Under the pieces are notes generated by a model. That model was not told the origin of the DNA, did not search any database, and saw nothing but the letters and a program-made list of their open reading frames with translations. Of a DNA stretch of 64,000 bases, positions 36,066-49,793 are shown piece after piece (positions within the stretch are counted from its first letter, which is position 1; the number at the start of each line of letters is the position of its first letter). Source of the stretch: Cryptomeria japonica (taxonomy: Eukaryota; Streptophyta; Pinopsida; Cupressales; Cupressaceae). Both the position numbers and the translations under genes were made by a program. The stretch covers positions 144,562,476 through 144,626,475 of the forward strand of contig NC_081413.1 of assembly GCF_030272615.1 (NCBI RefSeq). The letters are read 5' to 3'.

Positions 36066-37350
36066 TGTAAAGCGGAAAAATCGAAGCCTAGTTGTCCTCC
36101 CCTCCCCAACTCCAAGGAGAGAGAAGGGAGAGTCACTAGGGTTAATGGTTTTCACTTAGGAGAGACTTTACATTCAAAAGAGGGGTTGAAACCCACAAGA
36201 TCCAATCCCACGCAATGCAAGATTGGATTCTATATGAGTTTCAAGGGTTAAGACATCAAGGATACCCTCTTTTGTAAAGAATGTAGATAGAAAGATTGAA
36301 CTAAGAATGCATGTAAAGTAGGAAAGATTCGCTTATAAATAGAGATAGGGATATGGGATGAAGCTGCAGACCTGGAATTAGTAGTAAAATGTCGAGATGG
36401 TGCTATTCTGAAAATTTGAGTGAAAGTTGACGGGACGATGGCACCCGACGTGCACACGGTCCTCCGAAAAATCCGCGAAACGAAGGGGGATCTGTTCATC
36501 TCTGCACAAGGATTCCAGATCTTCAATTACAGCCGCGTACCTGCAACCTACACACAGAAAAGAGAGGACGATTGGGGGGTTAGGGATGAGGGGTTTGCCT
36601 TTAGGTCAAACCCCAGTTTTGGAATTAACCAAGAAATGAGAATGCTATAAATGTAAATGTTTGTAATGTAAACAAGTACTGATACCTTGTTGTAAGAATG
36701 TTTGTATTCTTACATGCGAAGGTGTAATGTATGTAGTATGTTGTATGTTGTATGTGATCTCCTCTTCAATGGTTGAACCCTTGTCTTGAATGCAACACCT
36801 AGCCTTGAATGGAGACTTAGAATGCTCAATTGCTTGAAGGAATGCTTGAATGCTTGAATGCTTTAATGTTTGAATATTTGAATATCGCTTCCGCGTCTTG
36901 TACACATATGTCCTTCCTCTTTTCTCCTTCTTCAAATGGGAGAGGAAATGTAGTTTATATACTTGTCAATTAGGGCTGATAGACTGATTTTCCCGACCTT
37001 AGGCCAACCAGGAAACATTATTTTCCAATTTGCAAACTTAAAGACCTGATGCCCAAAAGAGACCAGGCCCAAAATAGGGCCAGGGACCAGGGACCAGGGC
37101 GCTGGGTGCCATGGTCCTAGGGGACCAGGGTACTAGGCACCCTAGTCTTGAAGGACCAGGGCACTGGGCGCCATGGTCCCACCTCCAGGGACAGCAGGGT
37201 GCAAGGAGGATCAGGCCAGGGTGCTGAAAAATGCAGTTTTTGGTGTCATAAGCAAGTTTCGGGGTCTCCATTCAGGCTCAGTGTTGCATCGCCATTGTGA
37301 AGACCCAAATGCAGTCTAAATTGCAAGTGTCGCAATTTTAGGATGCTACA
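36066..37350 (-). repeat. 5' LTR of D1
   Basis: 1285 bp and very similar to 29431-30709. It includes the TTGAATGC tract (36839-36885), the GC-rich tandem block (37083-37179) and a GTGCAC hairpin copy (36432-36464). Confidence 0.92.
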
Positions 37351-37369
37351 GGTAGATTCTGGCTTAAGG

Positions 37370-38410
37370 ACACAATGGTTTGTTTAGTGTCAATCCTTGA
37401 GCTAGTTTTTTATGGTTCAAACTATTCTATTTGGAGTTGTAGAATGGAAGTCTACTTGTCCTGTCTAGGGTTTGATGTATGGATGTCGGTTGTTAATGGT
37501 TTCCTTAGGAATGTCTGTCATGTGTAATGAAGAAGCCATGAAGGCTATATTTAGTGGGCTCACCGGTGATGTCTCCTCACAGGTGGATAAGTGTAAATTG
37601 GCAAAGAGTCTATGGAATAGACTAAGGAAGATCTATGGAAATGAACCCTGCACCACTGGACCAGTTTGTGAGAGTGAGAAGAACAATGCAACAGATACAT
37701 GTGCAGATAATGAAGGCATATCCACTAGCAGCCACAACATTGATGAAGAAGGAACCCACCTCTTCATGGCTCAAGAATCTGAAGATGAGGAGAACACATT
37801 TAAAAATGATAAGGCAAATAGATCCCATCGACAAGATGTGTTTGGTAGTGATAGTGAAGGAGAAGAAGAAGAGGAAGAAGAAATAGATCTTGAAGGAGAA
37901 CTTGTAAATGCTCTTGAGGAGCTCAGTGGAGTAAGAAATGAATACAAGTTATTCAAGAATGTTGCAATGGTGGAGAAGAACCGGCTGATAAAGTGCCTTG
38001 AAGAATCTGAGAAAAGAATCTTAGAGTTGAAATCCCACAAGGAAGACATCAAGGAGTGCCGGTGTGAAGATCTAGCATCAAGGATAGAAGTAAAAAATGA
38101 AGAATATCAACAACTGCTTGGAGAAATGGAGATTCTCTAAAAGATCTTGAGAGTGTTAGGATGAGCTCAAGGTAAGAATCCAGTTTGATGGCAACAGTGA
38201 TGCCTTGGAAAAAATGCTAAAGAAGCAAAAGCATGCCAAGGATACTGAAGGTTTAGGAAGTGGTGCCGGTGAATGCCCCACCAACAAGAATGTCCCCCAC
38301 AATGACATTCTGTTTGTCTCCTCAAATAGAGAAAACAAGGGCCAAACCTTCATAGTGAGAAATGGTCCCCGGAAGAAGGTTGATCTAAACATAATTGGTG
38401 AAGACCTGTA
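37370..38410 (+). pseudogene. gag of element D, N-terminal and middle part
   Basis: The frame begins MVCLVSILELVFYGSNYSIW, then MEVYLSCLGFDVWMSVVNGF, the start of copia/Sirevirus gag ('FdG.NY..Wk.rMe.yL...g.dvW..V..g'). A frameshift near 37500 leads to EEAMKAIFSGLTG and LAKSLWNRLRKIYGNEP, the UBN2-type gag core. An acidic segment with HLFMAQESEDEENTF and a Glu-rich coiled coil (EELSGVRNEYKLFKNVAMVE) follow. It stops at 38411, 20 bases before insertion D2; zinc knuckles resume beyond D2 at 46.3 kb. Missing pol makes this a gag-only element. Confidence 0.82.
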
Positions 38411-38430
38411 GACAAGAATGAAGACCAGTG

Positions 38431-40159
<1,729 letters not shown>

Positions 40160-40330
40160 ATCTCCCCCTTTGGCCTTGATGGCAACACTCATGTGAAAAA
40201 TGGATTCCTTGCCGACATGCTCCCCCTAAGCAATGCACTCCTTCTGATATCCTTCCAATGTGTTTCTCTGATATTTTTCACTGATATTTTTCACATATGT
40301 ACATACTCCCCCTTTGACATTAATGCCAAA
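40160..40330 (-). other. Multiple polypurine tracts of D2
   Basis: On the minus strand GCCAAAGGGGGAGA lies next to the LTR (40160-40174), with further AGGGGGAG and GTCAAAGGGGGAGT copies near 40222 and 40306. Confidence 0.75.
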
Positions 40331-40363
40331 GACCGATGAAAGAATAAAAGAATACTGTTAGTT

Positions 40364-43300
40364 TCAGTGGAGCTTAGTCAACTTCAAGATTTTTGGGTAT
40401 GCCTTTTTCAATAACTGAAGATATGTATCCCAGTCGGATTTGAAAGTATCAGAAATAGATGAAAGTCCACTTAGTAAGTGGGAAAGTGTTTCCTTCTCTT
40501 GGATATCTTCCAGTGTGGGTTTAACTTTCATGTCCATGCACTCTTTCTTGTGAACACCCAGTGAATCTAGTCTAGGACTTACCAATCCTCTTAGATTTCT
40601 TGCTCTTCTCATGATTTTATCTCTCTTCGTCTCAAAATAAAAATTTGGTTCTCCAAAGACAAAATTTGTCTATCAACAGATGTGGTCAGTGCAGTCAATC
40701 CATCAAAACAGTTAGCAATGTTAATCATCTTATCATATAACTCCTTCAATCTGCTATCTATATTAGCCGTAAGACTTTCTATGTTACAACACATTCTGTA
40801 GATATTTGTACATTATTTTAAACAAACCCTAATAGGAATAAGTTTGTCCCCAATTTTCTTCTTCTTTGTTTCTATAATTTGATCAAAAGTTGTTCTTTTT
40901 GCTGCTATGAAATCATCCAAAGCCCATCGGTCTGCAATCTACCTCAGAGATTGGAAATTGTTAGTGATATTCTCTGTTAGAGTCTTGAGCTTACCGAAAG
41001 GACTTGCTCCATCTTCAATCTAATAGTTAGGCAATAATCTGTACAACACAGAGATCGATTGATCAATTAATCCTTTATATATAGTACCTTCCTTCAGTAA
41101 TTTCAGAGTAGCCATCATCATTAATTTAGTTGGACTCAACTTAGAGACTAATTTCTTCTCAACCTAAGAAGTGTCAATTACCAAAACCTTTTCTGGGGAA
41201 TCAATTTTACCTACCGGTATGGACTCATTGGCTTTTACCTTATCCATCTCAACCTCTATTGCACCAGTGGCTTTGCCACTTGGTGCAGTGTTGATTACTG
41301 CCATTGGAGTATTATCCACAGTATTTCCAATGTCCTGTATATTGCCTTTCTAAAAAATGGTTTGTGCCGGTACAGACTGTACACTCTCCTTAGCTACCAG
41401 CTGTGTTTGAGTATCTATAGTTACTGCTGGTTTTGTCAAAACTGGAGTTGAACTACCCAAAATACCTTTCCCTTTTGATTTGTCAGGAATGGTGGAAGTT
41501 GTTTCCCTTGCAAATTCTTCTTGAGATGTGAGAAAGTCTGGGTTTTTTTGAAAGAATTTGGTCCATCCCTTGTTTCATTTACCACCTCATTTACTCTCCC
41601 CATCATAAGGATTATCTGCTAGGATTTACTACTAAAGACTATCCTATTTATAGTGTCTATACATGTTTTCATTTCCTCATTATTTACAACACCACACAAT
41701 TCCAAAAGTACTACTTCTTTGATCTCCCTATCTCTCTTGACAACATCAAGTCTCCTAGCCTCAAGTTTATTATACAAGGATAAAGGTATCTCCTTCAAAA
41801 TTTCAATTAAGGCTTTCTTATAGATGTATATATATAACAAAATAGCCTCTTCTAATTCACTTTTCTTATTCTCTTCTAAATCTTCATAATACTTTGATAT
41901 ATTTTTCAATATTCCATCATTTGTAATTTCATCAATAAACTCAACACAGATCATTGTGGTCTTACTGGTTCCAATATCATCACTCTTCTTATTTTTGTTT
42001 GTGGTTGCTAGTGTGACTAGTTTCCTCTTTTGTATAGGCTTCCTTGCCGGTGGTGGAGGTGTAGTAGGCTTAGTTGCCTTTCTAACAACTCTCCTCCTAG
42101 GCTCTGCCTTCTTCTGCTCTACTGGTGGTTTTACCACATCCTTCCTTTGTACCCTTCTGAAAGCTAGAGGTTCATTATCCTTAGGATCAGAGTTTGAAGT
42201 AATAGGGGAAATGTGAACTTGTGGCTTCTTCACTTTTGCAGTACCAACCTCTGCCAGTTTAGCAGCCTATTTTGATTTGGAACCTAGTTGAGTTTCTATC
42301 TTATAAACTACATCTTGTACATATGCATACATATTTTCTATTTTCTTTTCTCTTCTCTTCCCCTCAAAACTGGTTTTCACTTCAAGAACCTTCTCTCCCG
42401 CTGTGCTAAAATGTTCTATCTTATCATCTAATGGGGCATCTAACAACATCTTTGCATAGAGTTCAAAAATGCTATCATCTACCTCATATCCAAGCTCAAT
42501 AATTCAGATTTGCCTAGGTTCAACTCCTTCCATAAGAGTTTCATCAGTTTTTACAATGAAATAGATATCAGTGGAATACTTATCCACAATGTTCTTTGAA
42601 ATTATCTCCCTTTGCCTCACGTTTTCTTGAAAAGTCTTAAAATACTCCCAAAGTTTCTCATCTCTACTGGTACCAAGACCGGTGATTGCTTCCTTGATCT
42701 GCATAGCTTTCGGTATGTCATGAGCCCAATGCTTTTTCCCTAGATCGAGTAGCTCATTTAGGAAGTAAAGCATTAAACAAAAATCAAGTTTCGATATCTA
42801 AAAGTACCTTTCTTGATTCCTTTGATTTTGCCAAGGTTTAACATCAACTCACTCCTCACCCATTCACATAAATCATATTTCACATTGTTCCTTAGCATCT
42901 GATATGCAACATGAATGCATGGACTAGAAATAGAATTCAATTAGTTGGATTGAGTTACCTTGTAACCTATGATCATTCTTACAAACTTTATATCTGTGTC
43001 GGTGATTGTGCTTATCCTCATTGATCTGCTATCAGGTGTAACACCGATGAGTTTCTTGACCTCTGTGTTGGAAATTTTCTTGCCAGGTTCTTGTCTAACC
43101 CTGGGTAAGCTGGTGACAACTTGAATAGCCTCCTTCATGACCATGTAAGGCCTATCTAGCCAAATAAATTCATTGTGAACCCTGCTCAGAACGTATCTGA
43201 TAACTTCATCTTTGAATTCTGGTATGTACAAAATACTGGTTAACCCTAGATCCTCAATTGCTTTGTATTCTAGTTTGATGGTTCTAGAGTCTTCCAATAT

Positions 43301-43537
43301 CATGGATTGATACATACTTTTGATGTCCTCTATGCCCAAATCCTCAAGGGTGTAGTGAATGTATGCTCTCACATCTTCAACATACATTACACCGTCAGGA
43401 ACCCTAGAAAATGCTCCCGCAAAGTCTTCCTTTTTAGCAATTTCAGGAAACTCCTTAAATACTGGCCTTAACCTATCCTTGAATTCAAAAATGGTGGGAT
43501 TTGCAATAAAAGTAGGAGCTGAAGATATAGATACCAT
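40364..43537 (-). pseudogene. Env-position ORF of D2, unknown function
   Basis: A roughly 1050-codon frame with a few stops or shifts. It starts at ATG 43537 (MVSISSAPTFIANPTIFEFK). The N-terminal domain of about 200 residues ends near GKKISNTEVKKLIGVTPDSR. A helical region (42773-42290), a basic Pro-rich linker (KATKPTTPPPPARKP) and a helical block with YYEDLEENKKSELEEAILL and YKKALIEILKEIPLSLYNKL follow. Then come a Ser/Thr-rich acidic stretch and a C-terminal helical part (40794-40364, SPRLDSL). Several blocks match the A1 ORF at 14918-17016. Placement after gag and just before the PPT matches the env-like ORF of Sireviruses. No membrane segment is evident, so 'env' is only positional. Confidence 0.65.
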
Positions 43538-43904
43538 TTCAAAAAATACCTGAAGGTGAGTACCAGTGGAAGATTGAGTGTTTCAGATAACTGCTCAAAA
43601 ACCTTTCACAATACTTTTGCTCGCTCTTAACTTGCCTTTACTTCTCTCTAAATGCTTGAATGCTCAGTGAGTGAAAATAAATTCACTTACCCCCTTTTAT
43701 CTGTGAATAAAACCCTAATTTTTTGTAATAAATGCTTCACCAACAACCCTACGGATGCCGGTTTCATAGTAATGTGCCAGGTGAATCTTGATCGATGATG
43801 AACATAATTTTTAGATCTATTTAAGATATTCTTAGATCTCTTTTGGGGTGATATAAAAAATTTAGCAATGACTTTGCCAACCCCTAAGGCTTATGCCTTA
43901 GTTA

Positions 43905-45060
43905 CTAGTGTAATTTCCTACCGGTGGAGGAATACTTTGTTCTACCGGTGGAGTTACCGGTATAGATCCATCTCCACTTGGTTCTTCAGATTTTCTAACC
44001 CATCTCTTGGTGTGATCTTGTTGTATTTCATCTACCTTCTACTTTCCTTTCTCATTATCTTTATCATTATTAACTGGTTGAGTCTTGCTTTTGCAATACT
44101 TAGCAATATGACCTATTTTTTTGCATATATAACATGTAACATTGTTCTTCTGAATTGCTTTGACATATCCGGTATCATTTCTTGACCTACAATGATTAGA
44201 AAAATGTCAAAAATTTCCACATGCATGACATTTAACATCCATTCTACAATCTTCTGATCTATGACCATACTTCTTACAGTTTGTGCATTGACCGGGAACA
44301 TAGTTGTAGTTTTGATTTGCCTTATTTCTACATTGTTTAGCCATATGCCCAAACTTATTGCAAACAAAACATCTACCATTGAATTTATAAGCATTAGATT
44401 TCCTTAAAGTTTCCTTTGTTCTGATGAGTTCTATATACTGATTGTCTGATCTTCATTTGCAGTACTAGAGCTTTCACTTTGTACAAATCCAAGTCCTCTC
44501 AAATCATCAATCTGTCTTTGTCTTTTCAGTAAGTCATCCAACTATGCAACACTGATCCTAAAATTTTCTTTATACTCACTTGTAATAGTCAGATCATCTC
44601 TCAGAGTAGTTACTTGTCTTTCAAGTTCTTATTCATTGTTTTGGGAGTGTGACAAATCAGTTCTCAATAAATTATTCTCATGAGTCAATCTGCCACATTC
44701 ATCAAATTTGTTCTTCAGAGATATAACAAGATTATCTTCCTTCTTCTTTCTATCCTCAATATCTTTAGATAACCTCATAGTCAGATCTTGCATTTCATTC
44801 TTCATGAGAATGTTTGCTTGACTTAGTTTCTGACATTTTTCCTTAAGAGCATTCTTCTCCTCATCATCCAATTTCTACAAAAGTTCTTTTCTCTTGGCTT
44901 GAGAAGATGATAACCTTTTTTGCAGGATAAGAATGAATTCATTTGCAGAATTCAATTCTTCTCACAATTTCAAGTTCTTCATCCTTTCAGTATCATAATC
45001 CTCAAGAGCCATCTCAAGTTGCTTCTCCATAGCCATGTTCAAAGATTCCAGTTTCAGGAT
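43905..45060 (-). pseudogene. gag of D2, C-terminal half with four zinc knuckles
   Basis: From about 45040 the frame gives a coiled coil (MEKQLEMALEDYDTERMKNL; later DDEEKNALKEKCQKL). Near 44380-44100 are four CCHC knuckles of the form C-x2-C-x4-H-x4-C: CFVCNKFGHMAKQC, CTNCKKYGHRSEDC, CHACGNF-stop-HFSNHC and CYICKKIGHIAKYC. A basic/Pro-rich end (SIPVTPPVEQS) closes near 43910. The UBN2-type N-terminal gag half is missing, the coding starting almost at the PBS. Nucleic-acid binding would be its main role. Confidence 0.82.
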
Positions 45061-45092
45061 CTTCCTCAAGCTGTTAAACTTCTTCTGAGGTA

Positions 45093-45109
45093 CCAAGCTC
45101 TGATACCAA
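45093..45109 (-). other. Primer-binding site of D2
   Basis: The minus strand reads TTGGTATCAGAGCTTGG one base from the LTR end; TGGTATCAGAGC is the initiator-Met-tRNA-type site of copia elements, intact here. Confidence 0.92.
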
Positions 45110-45110
45110 T

Positions 45111-46012
45111 TGTTGGGATGCAAGAACACTAAGAGGGGGGGTGAATCAGTGTTCTACCAGAATGAACAATTTTTATCCTTTTATACCATGCATATATAAA
45201 ATGGTAAACAAACAAACATATAATAAGGAGTAAATAAACCATCCACATAAATGAACACCATAAAACATAGGATTTATACATGGAAAACCTCAATGAGAAA
45301 AAACCATGGTGGGATATGTGACCCACAATATCAGTTCACTGGCCATATGAAAAGATATTACATATAATAGGGGCCTGCACTTTCAGGAAGGCATACTACC
45401 TAGAGCATACTGCTCATCACTAAAGAGCCTCTTTGACTACAAGCTTTATGCTAAAGTAAGTTACTGAAAAATGAAGTCAAGAATGCATCTGCTATGCCCA
45501 ATAGAGTTTCGGTTCTGGTTCTACTCTGTACTGGTTCATAAACTTTGAAATTCTATCGGTATCTCTTCTCCTCCAAGAATTCTTTCCAAGTTCTCTACAT
45601 ATCATTGCATGATATAACATTCACATACAAAATGATCTTCATACATATATTTTGCGTCATACAATTCTGCTGTATTCTCCTATATCCACACATATCATAT
45701 GTCTCATCATCATAAAAATAACCTAGCAGACTGACCTATATACCTATTACAAATAATATGCCTTATGTCGGCTTGCAATACATTTACAAAAGATATTCAA
45801 TGTCAGCCTTGACAATAATAATTACAAAATGATTTAAGTAAATCCTCCTTGATGTCAACTTCCAAAGAAGTATTGATGCCGGTGCCGATGTTGGTGTAGC
45901 CCTAAATTCTTCAAAGTCGGTATATGCTTCCTAGTGCCAGTTTATGACTTCCATCAGATCTTGTTGCCATCAATGACAACAAAGTGAATCCAATGAGTGT
46001 TGATTGCCAACA
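45111..46012 (-). repeat. 5' LTR of D2
   Basis: 902 bp, TGTTGGGATG ... GATTGCCAACA. It carries GAGGGGGGGTGAATCAG (reverse of the C-rich U5 block) 24 bases in. Confidence 0.9.
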
Positions 46013-46017
46013 TGGTG

Positions 46018-46990
46018 CTTCAAGAAGGAGGAACAATGCAGATCCCAAAGGTAAAGGGAAGATGAGAGAAGACAGCTTCATCGGAAGTAGGAACATGAGA
46101 AGTCAGCAAAGAAGACTTCCTATCGGCAAAGGACAAAAAAATGCTACCACCCACAGGGTAAAGCAAGTGTGGGAGAAGAAGAGACCAAATTGAAGAGTTG
46201 ACCAGAATGGACAACCAAGGATTCATTCTCAAGGAAGGAGAAGTGGAGATGCTAAACTGGTAAGATCTCCCCATGCATGGCAGAATAAATTTGTAAGTCT
46301 TATGTCATTCTTTACTAGTTATTGCTTTGCATGTAATGCTTATGGCCATAGGGCAGAATAATGTAGAAAGATATCTAGAAGGAATAATCTAGGATCTCAG
46401 AGACATCATGCACATAAGAAAAATGTATCCAGGAGTAGATATTTACATACCCCCTCTCCCGATTATGCTAGAAAGAATCCATTTGTTGTTCCTAATAAAG
46501 TAAATGTTGTATGTTATAACTACAATGGATATGGCCATAGAGAGAGTGAATGCAGGAAGAGGAACTTGCACTCATATGGAGGCTCATATAAAAAATATGC
46601 TCTTGTAGAAAAGTGGGTACATAGCATATGGGAGTCAAAGATCTATATGGAACCAAAGGAGGAATATCCCTATAGAAGCAAGAGGTCCACTGATTTTGGT
46701 TGCTAGTCACAACAACATGACCAGAAGAAGATGGTCAAACCAGCATGTTAAGAGATTCCCAAATCATGAAGTTGGGATGGATGCTGTGTGCTACTATAAC
46801 ACTACTTATGGCTATGAAGAAGAATCAGGAAATGGAAGTAACAATCAGTAGATGGTGGTAAGACCTACTCCCAAGCCTAAAATTGGGAAGAAAAATAAGA
46901 CCAAGCAGGTATGGAGGAAGAAGATCATGGACCAACACTATGCATTCAATGCACAAGTGATATCTCCTAAGGCCTAAAGGAGATGCAAGA
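46018..46990 (+). pseudogene. gag of element D, C-terminal part
   Basis: Continues the gag of 37370-38410 beyond D2. It starts GASRRRNNADPKGKGKMRED, basic. A zinc knuckle CFACNAYGHRAE-stop-C lies at 46323-46364. A second, CYNYNGYGHRESEC (46511-46553), has Tyr for the second Cys. After 46700 stops are frequent. No protease or integrase follows where copia pol should begin. Confidence 0.75.
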
Positions 46991-47770
46991 TCTTAGGGGG
47001 AGTATTATATTGAACTAGATCATTCACCCCCTCAGTGAAGAAGGACACTTGGTAGAACATGGTGCTGTCGATATGAAAGAAGAAAATGAGATGATAAAGT
47101 GTGTAGAGGTTGCCTTGACTACACACCTACATATGGAAGTTGGATCACTACTGCTTGTGTCAATGAATGGAGATTAATAATTGAAATCAGATACAAGGTG
47201 ACACAAAATGTCAGGAGTCACATGATGGTTCTCCTGTAGTGATGATGGACCAGTACAGGAAATCGATATGTGCAAGATGTTACCGACATGAATGCTAAGA
47301 GGTACTTGTAGGTTATGTAAGACAATAAGGTTGGAGATCATTGCAATAGCCCTGGTAGCATGGAATGTGGATTTCATATCTAAGGTGGTATTGGAAAAGA
47401 CCTGAATGACATATGTTGGCCTGATAGTTGATCATGCAGGCATGCATGTTTATGGGTTCACCAGTTAGAATTATGACTTGATGATGACATTATATGGCAC
47501 TGTGTTCATCCAAGATCATGTCATAGGTTGTGGTGAAATAATGAAGCTGAAAGATCATCAGATGATCATAGTTGCACATCTCAACTGGTATATGGAGACG
47601 ATTGGAGCCCTAGTATTGGACTTGATCAGAGATAAGGACCTGAGATGTATGACTCAGGGGGAGTTAAAGTTGTTATGATGTAAGGCTGACCATCTTGAAC
47701 TTGAAAGTGTAAGTGCACTAATTTCCCAAACTGCAGATGATGGAAGTTCTAGTGGGAATACCCAGGAGAG
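46991..47770. other. Residual internal region of element D
   Basis: About 780 bp between the gag end and solo LTR D3. No conserved pol motif in any frame; a deletion of pol is the simplest reading. Confidence 0.5.
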
Positions 47771-49279
47771 TGTTGGCATTATTTGAACTGGTATGAGAAC
47801 CGGTATGTGGACATAATGACATTGTATGTTGTCATTGATGTCAATACACTGAAGAGGTGAGAATCGACATATGTAAGAACCGGTATAACACTATGAACTA
47901 GTATCTGTACCAAAGTGAAGTGGTGTGCTTGTTCAAGGTGAACCAGCATAAGGTTATGGGAACTGGCACATGGAAGCAGTGCATGACTACTGGTTCGTGG
48001 TCTCAACTTCAGGGTTTCCAGTTGGAGTGCTTCAAGGTGACTTTATGTGATGAAGTTAGCATGGTAACAAAGAATAGATAGTGTTGCCACGTAAGCCCTG
48101 TGCGCATGAAGGATCTTGCATAAAGAAGAGTGTTCCTATCTACCTTGGGAATGTGTGAAGTCTATAAATGGTGATAACATGTGATGGGTTATCAGCTACC
48201 ATGAAATTGGTGGAAAATGAACAATGGAGAATGTCTTGAGATTGGATCAAGACTGTTGCATTCAATACAGTATGATCAATGGTCAGGATTGAAAAGTTTG
48301 AATTCCTTAACCTAACAGGTCTAGGGTTTAGGGTTTATGCTACTAACCTATCTATTGTCCTATAAGGTCGATGTTGTGATTCTTTCAGAGGTTGTTGGCA
48401 AAAGTTGTGTGTGTGTATCTAAGAGAAGAGATACGTGATTCTTGCTAGACCAGAGGAGAGAAGTTATAGTTGTAGAGTGTAAGTGCAGAAGGTGAAGAGG
48501 AGCTTAAGTGGATCTACATTGGCATTGAGTGCTATTATTAGGTCATTGATATACCTGTTGATCTTTAACCACTTCAATAGTTGTGAAATCCCCTAATAGG
48601 GTAGTCTTAACTGGCTTGTTGAAAATCCTCTAATAGGGTAACTCAAAGCTACTGAGTCATTGATATCCTTTAGCTATTGAGTTCTTGAAATCCTCTAACA
48701 AGGTACCCTTAATAGGGTTTAACCCTTAACCAGGTATTGTAGCCATCCCTTAACCGGGTGATCCCTAACAGGATCGGTTCCTAACAGAACCTATTGTATC
48801 TGTCTTTAACCGGACAAGGCTCCTAATAGAGTGGACTTCCAAAGAGTTCAAAAACAAGCTTGTGGGTATTCATCCCCACTGTGGTTTTTCCTAGTTGGGT
48901 TTCCATGTGAAAAATATGTGTGTCATGTGTGATGCTTTCTTCATGTGATGTTATGATTGTTTTCTGATTAAGTGGTGATGCATGTTGATCTTGCTGTAAT
49001 ATGTACATCTTTGATGGTAGATTGCCTGTTCATGTATTAGGGTGAAATGGGAATGAAGAGTTAGATTATATGAGAAGATAAGTGCCAACTAGTCTTTTCT
49101 TGTCTTAGTTACACTGGGTTTTGCCGGTTGATCTCTATTGAAGGACCAGTGTTGCTGTTTATCTGTCAGTGCATAAGTGTTAGTTGACAAACTGGTTTAA
49201 GGTTGTGTTTTTGCCTGTACTGATTCACCCCCCCCTCTCAGTACTAGTTTGGTACTATTCATTCATCATTAAGTTATCA
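47771..49279 (+). mobile_element. Solo LTR (D3), TSD GAGAG
   Basis: 1509 bp, TGTTGGCATTATTTG ... CATTAAGTTATCA, flanked by GAGAG at 47766-47770 and 49280-49284. It has the C-rich block GATTCACCCCCCCCTCTCAG near its 3' end. The 3' end aligns with the A1 LTR end (CATTAATCCTAACA). No internal region remains, as after LTR-LTR recombination. Confidence 0.75.
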
Positions 49280-49284
49280 GAGAG

Positions 49285-49793
49285 TTTCATTGTTATGGGT
49301 ATCTACTTGTCATTTCACTAGTTGTATTCATAGTACAATCACATTTGATTCTAAAGAAATTTTGGATCAAACAAGAAGTGATGCAGTTTGACCAGAAGGT
49401 GAGTAGTATTCACTGACACATCCCTCTGCAATTGATTATTTTAACAAATGGTATAAAATTTGCACGCGCAATTGGTGCCAGTTGATGGTTGAGTCCTCCA
49501 TCTCAAGTGCTATGACTTGAGAAGATGTAATAATTTGTAACAATTGATATCAAAGGAGGAGAGACATCCGGTAAAGAAAAAGGGGGAAAATGAATTTTGT
49601 GAGTGCCTGGTAAATACAAGGAGGAATGATACCCTGAAAGTTCCCTTTGCCATTGTTGTCAAAGGAGGAGAAGGATTCTGTAGTATACAACATACTACAT
49701 GTGTTGAGAATCCATGGATTATAGAAAGGGGGAGAGAGATTATGTATTATGCCGGATACTACATCTATTGACATCAATGCCAAAGGGGGAGAT
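49285..49793 (+). other. 3' internal end of element D with multiple PPTs
   Basis: PPT-like tracts at about 49552 (TCAAAGGAGGAGAG), 49576 (AAAAAGGGGGAAAA), 49659 (TCAAAGGAGGAGAAGG), 49718 (GAAAGGGGGAGAGAG) and 49781 (CAAAGGGGGAGAT), the last directly before the LTR. No coding is supported here. Confidence 0.75.

Larger units (their letters stand above)
29431..37350 (-). mobile_element. Non-autonomous Tat-like gag-protease element (D1), TSD GGTAG
   Basis: A 7920 bp insertion into the leader of D, flanked by GGTAG at 29426-29430 and 37351-37355. LTRs are 29431-30709 and 36066-37350 (TGTAAAGCGG ... GATGCTACA). On the minus strand it holds a PBS, a leader with repeated hairpins, a gag-protease frame and a PPT. 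RT, RNase H and integrase are absent, and the 5.35 kb internal length leaves no room for them. Confidence 0.92.

Noticed and set aside
37771-38052. Serine-rich minus-strand frame opposite D gag.
   Set aside because: It is the complement of the Glu-rich acidic segment of the plus-strand gag.
49268-49284. TTAAGTTATCAGAGAG looks like a decayed copia primer-binding site following the LTR at 47771.
   Set aside because: The GAGAG here duplicates the bases before 47771, and the preceding bases align with the LTR end of A1 (CATTAATCCTAACA). A solo LTR with TSD explains the site better.
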